A stretch of 6,652 nucleotides of DNA from an uncultured Aquimonas sp. (GCA_946481615.1 CAMLOR010000193.1:1-6652); one strand, 5' to 3'; positions 1-6,373 are shown, numbered from the stretch's first letter. Notes: generated by a model not told the origin, from the sequence alone. Translations and numbers: made by a program.

Positions 1-661
1 GCAGCTCGCACAGCTCGCGCGCGAAATTCTCGTTGAAGCCCGCCACGCTGCTCGATTTGTTGTCGAGGAACTGCAGCATCGCCGGCGCGCGGGCGATCTC
101 TTCGAGCAGCGCGCGAAAGTTGCCGAGCGCGCGCGGCCGGATCACGTCGCGGTCGTAGTGCACGAACACCGGCGCGATGTTGAATTCCCAGCCCTGCACG
201 TTGAAATGGTCGTGCCAGAACTCGACCATGCGCTCGTGAACCTGGCGTTTGCTATACACCGCGCGCAGCATGCGCAGGCACTGCGTCTCGGCCGCCGGGT
301 AGTAGCGGTAGGGGTAGTCGTCGAGCCCCGCGCCGCCGCGGTCGCGCACGTGGTCGCTCCACAGCTGCGCCAGGGTCTTGCCGGTGGTGGTGTAGGCGGC
401 CGCGGCGATGCGGGCGTCGCAGTCGGCGTCGTCGAGCGAGGCCGGGTCCAGTTGCAGGTCCACCCAGGCCGACAGACGCGCGGCCTCCGTGGCGCCCAGC
501 GCGTTGAAGGCCGCCACGTCCCCGGCGCGCGCGCCGTAGGCCAGCTTGGTGAGCACGCGGACGGCAACGGGTACCTGCGACGGCGTGCCGCCGCCCCCGG
601 CGGCGTCCTCGAAGTCATCGGCAAAAATGGTGTCGCCCGCACCCTTCCCGAGCATGGACAT
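1..661 (-). CDS. DUF1800 family protein, N-terminal half (cut at window edge)
   Basis: Reading the minus strand from the ATG at 661-659 gives 220 codons with no stop, running off the left edge. DUF1800 is a widespread, often exported family of unknown biochemical function, commonly encoded beside DUF1501 proteins. Family hallmarks visible here are FWHDHFNV at residues 148-155 (the usual FWHxHF block) and NENFARELCEL at 210-220 (the usual NENxARELxELH block). The stretch between them, with VHYDRDVIRP and FLDNKSS, also fits. Members usually run to about 450-550 residues, so roughly half is missing. The start is supported by an in-frame TAG about 16 bases upstream, but no strong Shine-Dalgarno is visible; Met3 is an alternative. 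The N-terminus shows no signal peptide and instead begins with an acidic and glycine-rich stretch containing IFADDFED. It is divergent from the helical exported protein at 858. The family call is secure; the function is not known. Confidence 0.9.
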   Translation of the reverse strand, partial: MSMLGKGAGDTIFADDFEDAAGGGGTPSQVPVAVRVLTKLAYGARAGDVAAFNALGATEAARLSAWVDLQLDPASLDDADCDARIAAAAYTTTGKTLAQLWSDHVRDRGGAGLDDYPYRYYPAAETQCLRMLRAVYSKRQVHERMVEFWHDHFNVQGWEFNIAPVFVHYDRDVIRPRALGNFRALLEEIARAPAMLQFLDNKSSSVAGFNENFARELCEL

Positions 662-674
662 AAGCGGCCCCGAC

Positions 675-691
675 TGTGACTAACTGTCACA
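675..691. promoter_or_regulatory. candidate operator: TGTGAC-N5-GTCACA dyad
   Basis: Positions 675-680 (TGTGAC) and 686-691 (GTCACA) are perfect reverse complements around the 5-base spacer TAACT. The dyad lies only 14 bases upstream of the DUF1800 start codon, where a repressor could block that gene's transcription or early elongation. The half sites resemble those of CRP/Clp proteins (TGTGA/TCACA), but the spacing between TGTGA and TCACA is 7 bases here rather than the usual 6. A different dimeric regulator is therefore at least as likely. Regulatory function is inferred from symmetry and position only. Confidence 0.35.
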
Positions 692-830
692 TGTTCCGGA
701 TTGCGTGGCCGGCGGATCGTGATGCGCCTCACGCTCTATCGCACTGCAACATCGATGCGATCCGACCCCGTGACGGGCCGCACGCGCGCACGGCATGGCG
801 CAAAGGCCGGTCCGGCACAGCTTGGCTGCC

Positions 831-836
831 TATACT
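831..836 (+). promoter_or_regulatory. candidate -10 box upstream of the 858 gene
   Basis: TATACT matches the sigma-70 -10 consensus at five of six positions in an otherwise GC-rich region. Transcription would begin near 843, giving a leader of about 15 bases before the ATG at 858. No good -35 hexamer is present at 16-18 bases upstream. A TG pair at 827-828 is one base too far for a classical extended -10. This is a weak single-element prediction. Confidence 0.35.
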
Positions 837-846
837 CGGATTCCAC

Positions 847-852
847 GGAGGG
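847..852 (+). promoter_or_regulatory. Shine-Dalgarno deciding the 858 start
   Basis: GGAGGG lies 5 bases before the ATG at 858. This selects that start over the upstream in-frame ATG at 795, which lacks a comparable site and would place 21 unlikely residues in front of an otherwise normal signal peptide. Confidence 0.75.
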
Positions 853-857
853 CAGCG

Positions 858-2006
858 ATGCGACGGACGATGGTGGCGATGGCGTGGTGGCTGGCCTGCG
901 GGGCCGCCTGGGCGGGCGTGGAGAAGCTGCCGCCCGGCGCGGTCGCGATCGATGCGGCGACGCCCAAGCCTGCGGCCGAGGCGCAAGCCATCGAAGCCGG
1001 CGAAATCGCGGCGCTGGCGCGCGCCGGACAGCCCGACGCCGCGTTCGCGCGGCTTTCGGCGATCGGCGATGCGCTGCGTTCCGAACTCGTCGCCACGCGC
1101 GTCGTCGACGCGCTGCAACGCCAGCCGGGGCAGGGCGGATCGGCCCTGCTCGAGCGGCTCGCGGCGAGTCCCGTGCGGGTCTACATGCGACAGCCGGAAA
1201 CCGCCGCCGACTGGTTCGTGCCGGTGTTCGACGTGCCGGCCAAGGCGCGTTCGGCGCAGGGCGTGATCGCACGCGCGATGCGTCGCGATGCCTGGCTCGA
1301 AGCACTCGCGGCCGATCCGAAGTCGGCGGTCGCGCACGCCAAAGGATTGTCGATCGCGGCATTGCGACCGCGGAAGGCAGGCGAATCGCTGCTGGCAGAC
1401 ACCTATGTTTCTCATCCGGCCGACGAGCCCGATCCCATCGCCGTGGCGAAGATCGCGACATTGGCCGACGCCATCCGTCATGCGTCGCCCGCACTCGTCG
1501 CGCGCATCGCGGAGGAAGTGAGTGCGCAGAAGGCCGTGCTGCCTTCGCCTGCGCAGGCAACGCTCGCGCTACGCAGCGCGGATGCGCGCATGTGGGCGCT
1601 GGCCTTGCGTTCCGGCGAAGCCGTGGATGTCTTGCCGCTGTTCAAGGATGCAGCCGCGAACCTCGGCGAACGCGACGCGCGTGCGTGGCTGACGCAGGCG
1701 GCGCAGCGGTCGGACTACCGTTCGGCGGCGTTGCTGGCGCTGGCGCAACTGCCGCAGGGCGATCCGTACGCGGGGCTCGACGATCCATCCACGGCGTCCG
1801 AAGCCGCCGCGGCATTGGCCCGCGCGCCGGATGCGCTCGCCATCGTGGAACAGCTCCTCGCGGATCCGAAGGCAACCTCGACCCGCGTCGCGAGCCTCGC
1901 GCTGACGCTGCGACTGATCGACACCGGACCGGCGCGCGCACGCCTGCACACGCTGCGCGACGACCCGCGCCTGCCCGCGCAGGTACGGACGGAGTTGCAG
2001 CGATGA
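858..2006 (+). CDS. exported Ala-rich helical protein of unknown function
   Basis: This 382-residue protein is not one I recognise. Residues 1-19 form a classical signal peptide: a basic n-region (MRR), a hydrophobic core with MAWWLA, and an Ala-Trp-Ala cleavage site before Gly20. It should therefore act in the periplasm or outside the cell. The Cys at residue 14 lies within the hydrophobic core and does not form a proper lipobox. The mature chain is rich in Ala, Leu and Arg with repeated amphipathic helices, for example around AALARAGQPDAAFARL, ALRSADARMWALAL, and AALLALAQLPQGDPYAGL. That pattern suggests an all-alpha HEAT/TPR-like scaffold, but no repeat consensus is firm and no catalytic motif is visible. 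The start is fixed by GGAGGG at 847-852. The stop overlaps, as ATGA, a possible start (2003) of the downstream carboxypeptidase, so the two are probably co-transcribed. A partner or binding role for the carboxypeptidase is only a guess. Confidence 0.85.
   Translation: MRRTMVAMAWWLACGAAWAGVEKLPPGAVAIDAATPKPAAEAQAIEAGEIAALARAGQPDAAFARLSAIGDALRSELVATRVVDALQRQPGQGGSALLERLAASPVRVYMRQPETAADWFVPVFDVPAKARSAQGVIARAMRRDAWLEALAADPKSAVAHAKGLSIAALRPRKAGESLLADTYVSHPADEPDPIAVAKIATLADAIRHASPALVARIAEEVSAQKAVLPSPAQATLALRSADARMWALALRSGEAVDVLPLFKDAAANLGERDARAWLTQAAQRSDYRSAALLALAQLPQGDPYAGLDDPSTASEAAAALARAPDALAIVEQLLADPKATSTRVASLALTLRLIDTGPARARLHTLRDDPRLPAQVRTELQR
1991..1994 (+). promoter_or_regulatory. Shine-Dalgarno-like GGAG before the alternative start at 2003
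   Basis: GGAG sits 8 bases before the ATG at 2003, which overlaps the preceding stop as ATGA. This is a normal arrangement for translational coupling and is the main argument for the longer form of the carboxypeptidase (1282 residues instead of 1239). It is countered by the fact that much of the added peptide is encoded by a dispersed repeat. Confidence 0.4.
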
Positions 2007-2020
2007 GTCGCCATCTCCTC

Positions 2021-2105
2021 CGTCATTCCCGCGCAGGCGGGAATCCAGGTGCGGAGCCTGCCGATTACGCGCGGCATCCGCGTGCCCGCCTTCACGGGGA
2101 CGACG
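2021..2105. repeat. dispersed inverted-arm repeat, copy 1
   Basis: The left arm, 2021-2048, contains a perfect 8-bp hairpin: 2025-2032 pairs with 2037-2044 around GCAG, giving ATTCCC-N8-GGGAAT. The right arm, 2078-2105, is a degraded reverse complement of the left (20 of 28 positions). The whole unit is about 85 bp. The left arm matches the left arm of the second copy (5853-5880) at 26 of 28 positions, and the right arms match at 21 of 28. Such elements are known as abundant REP-like or MITE-like sequences in many proteobacterial genomes. The core also fits the neisserial dRS3 pattern, though homology to it is not implied. It lies between the stop at 2006 and the preferred carboxypeptidase start at 2132. 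Confidence 0.85.
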
Positions 2106-2131
2106 GATTCCTACTTCGCATCCGTGAGCGC

Positions 2132-5100
2132 TTGAAAGCCGCGACATTCACTGCAGCCTTGGTGACATTCGCTGCCACGCTCGTCACGACCGCCGCCTCG
2201 GCACAGCAGCTGCGCACCTACACGCAGTCCGAAACCGGCCCGCAGTTCCTGACCTACGGTCTGCCCGTGCCCATACCGATCGACTCGCTGACGCCGGTCG
2301 ACGGGTTCCGCACCCATGCCGGCGTGCAGGCGCGGCTGCAGGATCTCGCGCTGCACTCCGCCGATCTCGCCGCCCACGACGTCGGCCGCACGCTCGCCGA
2401 CCGCACGATCTGGGCTTACGTCGCCAGCGACGAAGACGCGAGCGACGTAGAAGGCCGTCCCGAGGCCGCGTTCTTCATCAATGCCTCGACCCACGCGCGC
2501 GAATGGGCTGCGCCGGAAGTCTCGACCGGCACCCTCGAGCACCTCATGGCGGGCGCGGGCGATGGCGGCATCGTGCGCTATCTGCTCGACAACACGCGCG
2601 TCGTCGTCATCCCGGTGCACAACATCGACGGCGTGCTGCAGACGCATCGTTTCCCGACCGACGTGCTGGTCGGGCAGGATCCGGATTTCCCCGCCGACTG
2701 GCCGCGCGACGGCCGCATGCGCCGCAAGAACATGCGCGGCGTCGACGAGGTGCTCTCCACCACCGGCGACCACCTGCTGGGCATCGATCTGAATCGCAAC
2801 CACCCGCCGTTCTGGGCCACCTCGACGAGTTCCTCCGGCAATCAGAATTCCCTCGTGTTCCATGGTGCGGGCCCGCACAGCGAACCCGAAAACCAGGCCC
2901 TGCTCGCCGCCGCGCGCCTGGCGCCCGAAAGCCGCATCCGCCTGGGCATCGACGTGCACACCTTCGGCAAGGTGTACTTCTCGTCCAACACCGCGCGCAC
3001 GCGGCTCAATACGATCCAGCGCACCCTGATCACGCGCATGATCAACCACCACGAGGCGGTGGCGAACACGCGCTACACCGACGTGCTCGACCCGCCCAAC
3101 CGCGGCATCGGTGCGGCCGCCGAATACTTCGCCTACCAGTGGCTGGTGCCGGCCTGGACGCTGGAGCTCGAACCGGGCGAAAGCGCCGCGGAGTACGGCG
3201 GCACCGCGGTCACGCACGGCGGCTTCATCCTGCCGGCGAACCAGGCGCGCCGCGTGCGCGAAGGCTGGGCGCAGACGCATCTGATCGCCTTCTACCAGAT
3301 GAGCGGGCCGCCGCACCTGGCGCGCGTGCGCTACCTGGATGCGCAGACCGGCGCCGTCGCACTGCAGATGCGCTGGCGCTACGACGCAACCAGCGGCCTC
3401 CGTGAGCGCGTGGCCGACGTGCCCGGCACGCTGGTGCCCGGCCGCCGCTATCGCGCCGAACTCGCCTTCAGCAAGCCGATGCGCTGGCGCGATGCGCAGG
3501 GCAACATCGCATCGCTCCCGGGCTTGCCGCAGGCACCGGCGGCCGTCTCGGCCACGCTGGTGCAGGGCGCCGCGCGCACCGCCCTGGATACCAGCGGCGG
3601 AAGCTGGATCACCGATCCGTCCCGAGTGCTGCGCTACCGCGACGACACTTTCGCATTCGAATTCGACGCGCCCGCCGCGACCGGCGATTTCACCTTGGAA
3701 GTCGCCACCTCCGACTTCACCAGCATGAGCCTCGACGCCGACCCGGCCTCGCCGGTCGATTGGTCGCAGGGGGCGTGGAGCGAGTACGAGAACTCGCAAG
3801 GTCTGGACGGCGATTTCGGCGGGGCGGATCGCAGCTTCGCCTTGAGCGTCGCGGCGTCGCCGCTGCTGGTCGTGCGGCCGGCGCCGGCCCTGGCGGGCGA
3901 GGGCGATGCGTTCGACATCGACGTGCAGCTGCCGGCGCCCGCGGCGCAGGTCCTCGGCCTGGCGCTCGCGCGCGGCACGCAGTTCGAGGCGCTGACGAAC
4001 TGGACCGCCGGGACGTCCGATCGGCGCACCGTGCGCATCCACCTGGAGGACGACGTGCTCGCGCAGGGCGATCGCGATGTCTCGCTGGCGCTGCATCTGT
4101 TGGGCAGCAACGGCACGTCGCTCGGCGTCGCCGCCACGCTGACGCTGCGCGTGCTCGACAACGACAGCGAGGCGCTCGCCGTGATCCGCGGCCTGCGCGT
4201 CCCCAATGGAAGTTTCGAAGGTGCGCCGTCCGGCGCGGCACGCGCGGTGGTGCTGGACCGGCGCGACTATCACGGCCCGACCGTGCCGGAGTTCGTCTGC
4301 ACCACGCTCGACTACTTCGGGCCACTGCGGGTGTACGGCAACGGCGCCACGCTGCGGCCGGGCGGCTCGGGCTGCGGCGTCAGCGTCAGATACGACGGCA
4401 CCGGCGGCGAAATGGAGTTCCAGGACGTCACCTTCGCGGCGGTGGGAGAACCCTTCGTCGCCGAGCCTCCGCTCCTGCTCGCCGAGACGCTGCTGACCGG
4501 CCATGGCGATCTTCGCCTGCAGCGCACGCGTTTCGACGCGCGCTTCGATCAGGGAAACGGCATCGGCTCGGCCGACTCCGCAATGCTGGATGCGCGCGAC
4601 GGCCGCATCCGCATCGCGCAGGGACGCTTCGAGAATCGCCGCGCCAGCGCGGCGCGCGCCGGTCTGCGTTTCCGCAACGCGACGGTGGAAATGGACGGTT
4701 CCTACGTACGCGAAGTTGACGGGCAAGCGCTGATCGAGGTGGAAGGCGGAAGCATCGCACTGCGTTCGACGACGCTGGACGCTCCAGGAGCGGCGACGCG
4801 CGCGCTGGTGCTGTCGGCCGGAGCGTCGGCGAGCTGGCGTGGAAGTCTCGTGCAGGGCTCCGACGTCAGCCCGGCGCTGTGCGAAGGCAGCACGGACTCG
4901 GTCTCGCAAGGTTTCAATCTCTTCGCCGACGCCAGTTGCGCCGCGGTCGCCGCGAGCGATGGAGTGATGCGGGTGCCGCTGAGTTTCGACGCGGCCGACG
5001 AGCGTTACGACGTCCCCGCCGTCGCACGCGATACTGGCGGTGCCGAATGCGGCCTCGACACGCGAGGTGCGCCGCGGCCGCAAAGTGCGGCGTGCGACGC

Positions 5101-5851
5101 CGGCGCCTTCGAGCACGGCATCAATCCCTACCGCGGCATCTGGTCGCCCGCGCGCTCCGGCCACGGCGTCGATATCCAGACGGTGGGCAACCGGCTGTTC
5201 CTGGCCTGGTACACCTACGAGGACGACGGCGAGCCGACCGCCTACCAGGCCGTCGCGCCTTTCACCGGGCTGCACTGGGAAGCCAGGCTCCAGCAATCGA
5301 GCCGCAATCCACAGACGGGCGCGTTGATGGTCAGCGACGTCGGACGCGTGACCATCGATTTCGCCGACGACACGCATGCCACGCTCGGCTGGCGCTTCGA
5401 TGCGCGCGGCATCGACGGTTCCGAAGCGATCACGGCCGCGCTGTTCGCGCCGGACGATCCGCGCTTCGAAGTGACGGGGCTGTGGTATCCGCCGGCAGAT
5501 TCCGGCCACGGCGCGACGATTTCGCGGCGCGGCGCCGTCACGGCGATCGGGGTGTACTACTACGACGCGCAGGGCAACGTGCGCTGGGCGCTGGGCACCG
5601 GCAGCGATGCCGACGCGCAGGAATTCGCGATGACGAGCTTCCGTGGTTTCTGCCCGGATTGCAGCGCGGCGCAGAACCCGGTGACGGGCACGCCGGCGGG
5701 CACGGCGCTGGTGCATTTCCACACGCCGGTGCAGGCGCGCGTGGATCTGCAGTTGACCTATCCGGGTGCGGCCGGCGGTACGTGGAACCGCGCGGGTGCT
5801 CGTTTCGTGCCGCTCAACGATCCGGTCGACAACACCGACGCATTGCGTTGA
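2132..5851 (+). CDS. secreted multidomain M14-family zinc carboxypeptidase
   Basis: With the TTG start at 2132 this is a 1239-residue exported protein. Residues 1-24 form a signal peptide (starting MKAATF, ending AASA before Gln25). The M14 metallopeptidase domain, about 65-390, would hydrolyse C-terminal or peptide-stem bonds with one zinc ion. Zinc ligands are His121 and Glu124 (STHAREWAAPE) and His276 (IDVHTFG). Substrate-binding signatures are RRKNMR at 197-202 and GIDLNRN at 217-223. The catalytic Glu is Glu345 in WTLELEPG. Next come a beta-rich linker, a Calx-beta-like segment (about 575-680, with IHLEDD and LRVLDNDS), and a beta-helix-like region (about 685-985). That region ends in a choice-of-anchor-Q-like motif, CDAGAFE at 988-994. 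Two tandem SGHG repeats, with Trp1004 and Trp1118, close the protein. The ATG at 2003 has a better ribosome binding site and would add 43 residues, mostly encoded by a dispersed repeat. I prefer TTG because it directly precedes a textbook signal peptide. Export through the type II system is inferred. The substrate is unknown. Confidence 0.9.
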   Translation: MKAATFTAALVTFAATLVTTAASAQQLRTYTQSETGPQFLTYGLPVPIPIDSLTPVDGFRTHAGVQARLQDLALHSADLAAHDVGRTLADRTIWAYVASDEDASDVEGRPEAAFFINASTHAREWAAPEVSTGTLEHLMAGAGDGGIVRYLLDNTRVVVIPVHNIDGVLQTHRFPTDVLVGQDPDFPADWPRDGRMRRKNMRGVDEVLSTTGDHLLGIDLNRNHPPFWATSTSSSGNQNSLVFHGAGPHSEPENQALLAAARLAPESRIRLGIDVHTFGKVYFSSNTARTRLNTIQRTLITRMINHHEAVANTRYTDVLDPPNRGIGAAAEYFAYQWLVPAWTLELEPGESAAEYGGTAVTHGGFILPANQARRVREGWAQTHLIAFYQMSGPPHLARVRYLDAQTGAVALQMRWRYDATSGLRERVADVPGTLVPGRRYRAELAFSKPMRWRDAQGNIASLPGLPQAPAAVSATLVQGAARTALDTSGGSWITDPSRVLRYRDDTFAFEFDAPAATGDFTLEVATSDFTSMSLDADPASPVDWSQGAWSEYENSQGLDGDFGGADRSFALSVAASPLLVVRPAPALAGEGDAFDIDVQLPAPAAQVLGLALARGTQFEALTNWTAGTSDRRTVRIHLEDDVLAQGDRDVSLALHLLGSNGTSLGVAATLTLRVLDNDSEALAVIRGLRVPNGSFEGAPSGAARAVVLDRRDYHGPTVPEFVCTTLDYFGPLRVYGNGATLRPGGSGCGVSVRYDGTGGEMEFQDVTFAAVGEPFVAEPPLLLAETLLTGHGDLRLQRTRFDARFDQGNGIGSADSAMLDARDGRIRIAQGRFENRRASAARAGLRFRNATVEMDGSYVREVDGQALIEVEGGSIALRSTTLDAPGAATRALVLSAGASASWRGSLVQGSDVSPALCEGSTDSVSQGFNLFADASCAAVAASDGVMRVPLSFDAADERYDVPAVARDTGGAECGLDTRGAPRPQSAACDAGAFEHGINPYRGIWSPARSGHGVDIQTVGNRLFLAWYTYEDDGEPTAYQAVAPFTGLHWEARLQQSSRNPQTGALMVSDVGRVTIDFADDTHATLGWRFDARGIDGSEAITAALFAPDDPRFEVTGLWYPPADSGHGATISRRGAVTAIGVYYYDAQGNVRWALGTGSDADAQEFAMTSFRGFCPDCSAAQNPVTGTPAGTALVHFHTPVQARVDLQLTYPGAAGGTWNRAGARFVPLNDPVDNTDALR
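5135..5848 (+). repeat. tandem SGHG/Trp domain duplication at the carboxypeptidase C-terminus
   Basis: Two units of about 114 residues follow one another. The first opens RGIWSPARSGHG and contains LAWYTYEDDGEPTAYQ. The second opens TGLWYPPADSGHG and contains GVYYYDAQGNVRWAL. The shared pattern is Gly-x-Trp, a short spacer, Ser-Gly-His-Gly, then an aromatic strand and a polar turn. From memory, similar modules end many secreted proteins of Xanthomonadales and related gammaproteobacteria, where their role is not defined. A surface-attachment or carbohydrate-binding role is possible but not shown. Confidence 0.75.
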
Positions 5852-5852
5852 T

Positions 5853-5940
5853 CGTCATTCCCGCGAAGGCAGGAATCCAGGGACTTCAGGCACCTCGCAG
5901 CATTGAAAGTCGCTGGGTTCCCGCCTGCGCGGGAACGGCG
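5853..5940. repeat. dispersed inverted-arm repeat, copy 2
   Basis: The left arm 5853-5880 and the right arm 5913-5940 are reverse complements at 23 of 28 positions, separated by 32 bases. The right arm also contains its own perfect 8-bp hairpin, 5917-5924 with 5929-5936 around CTGC. The unit starts two bases after the carboxypeptidase stop codon and ends 10 bases before the stop codon of the converging pilH gene. It fills nearly the whole gap between the two genes. The strong hairpins could slow or end transcription from both sides, but neither strand has the T-run of an intrinsic terminator. Confidence 0.9.
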
Positions 5941-5950
5941 GCGCAGGCGC

Positions 5951-6319
5951 TCACGACCCCGGCAACAGCTCCTTCACCAGCTTGATCAGCGCCGCTTCGT
6001 TCACCGGCTTGGTGAGATAGGCCTTGGCGCCCTGGCGCATGCCCCACACGCGATCGGTTTCCTGGTCCTTGGTGGTGACGAGGATGATCGGAATGTGCGA
6101 GGTGGCCGGTTCCTTCGAGATGGAACGCGTGGCCTGGAAGCCGTTCAAGTTGGGCATGACCACGTCCATCAGGATGAGGTCGGGCAGTTCGCGCTTGGCG
6201 GCTTCCACGCCGAGCGCGCCGTCTTCCGCGGTGAGGATCTCGTGCCCCAGTTTTTCGATGATGCGCTTCATGCCCATCAGCTGGGAGGGAGAATCATCGA
6301 CGATCAGCACTCGTGCCAT
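5951..6319 (-). CDS. pilH: PilH-type single-domain response regulator
   Basis: This 122-residue protein is one CheY-like receiver domain with no output domain. Acidic-pocket residues are Asp8 and Asp9, the phosphate acceptor is Asp52 (LMDVVMPNLNGFQATR), and the switch residues are Thr82 and Tyr101 with Lys104-Pro105. The blocks NGFQATR and VTTKDQETDRVWGMRQGA are characteristic of PilH, the receiver that with PilG and the ChpA kinase controls type IV pilus extension and retraction during twitching motility. In Pseudomonas the gene sits in a pilGHIJK-chpA cluster. Here its visible neighbours are a dehydrogenase gene and a repeat, so it is separate from any such cluster inside this window. The start is supported by AGAGG (complement of 6325-6329) 5 bases upstream of the ATG. 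A close paralogue such as PilG or another orphan CheY-like protein is the main alternative. Confidence 0.85.
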   Translation of the reverse strand: MARVLIVDDSPSQLMGMKRIIEKLGHEILTAEDGALGVEAAKRELPDLILMDVVMPNLNGFQATRSISKEPATSHIPIILVTTKDQETDRVWGMRQGAKAYLTKPVNEAALIKLVKELLPGS

Positions 6320-6373
6320 TGTTGCCTCTTGCGAAGTCGGGGACGGCGGCGGGCCGCGGTCCGGGTCGGTTCG

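Larger units (their letters stand above)
662..857. other. divergent intergenic region
   Basis: This 196-base gap separates the leftward DUF1800 gene from the rightward exported protein and must hold both promoters. It contains a perfect dyad at 675-691 and a -10-like hexamer at 831-836, described separately. No convincing -35/-10 pair for the DUF1800 gene was found on the minus strand. No RNA gene or short coding frame with a ribosome binding site stands out. Confidence 0.6.

Noticed and set aside
675..691. A canonical CRP/Clp binding site
   Set aside because: The TGTGA and TCACA half sites are 7 bases apart instead of 6, so I report only a generic dyad.
142..732. A 196-codon minus-strand frame overlapping the DUF1800 gene
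   Set aside because: Its translation is Arg/Thr/Pro-rich with no family resemblance, while the frame starting at 661 gives clear DUF1800 motifs.
813..830. A sigma-54 promoter (GGCAC followed by TTGGC) upstream of the 858 gene
   Set aside because: The spacing and the -12 element do not fit TGGCAC-N5-TTGC.
888..899. A lipobox making the 858 gene product a lipoprotein (Cys at residue 14)
   Set aside because: The preceding residues are Trp-Leu-Ala, which do not match the lipobox, and a normal Ala-x-Ala cleavage site follows.
701..2002. Upstream in-frame extension of the carboxypeptidase frame back to 701
   Set aside because: This stretch overlaps the 858-2006 gene in another frame, gives an Arg/Gly-rich low-complexity peptide and would bury the signal peptide inside the chain.
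2111..5722. A 1203-codon open frame on the minus strand opposite the carboxypeptidase
   Set aside because: Long antisense frames are expected in high-GC genes with G/C at third positions. The translation is Arg-, Ala- and Gly-rich and lacks any domain, whereas the plus-strand frame carries clear M14 motifs.
2021..5940. CRISPR array
   Set aside because: There are only two widely separated repeat copies with internal symmetry, no regular spacers and no cas genes.
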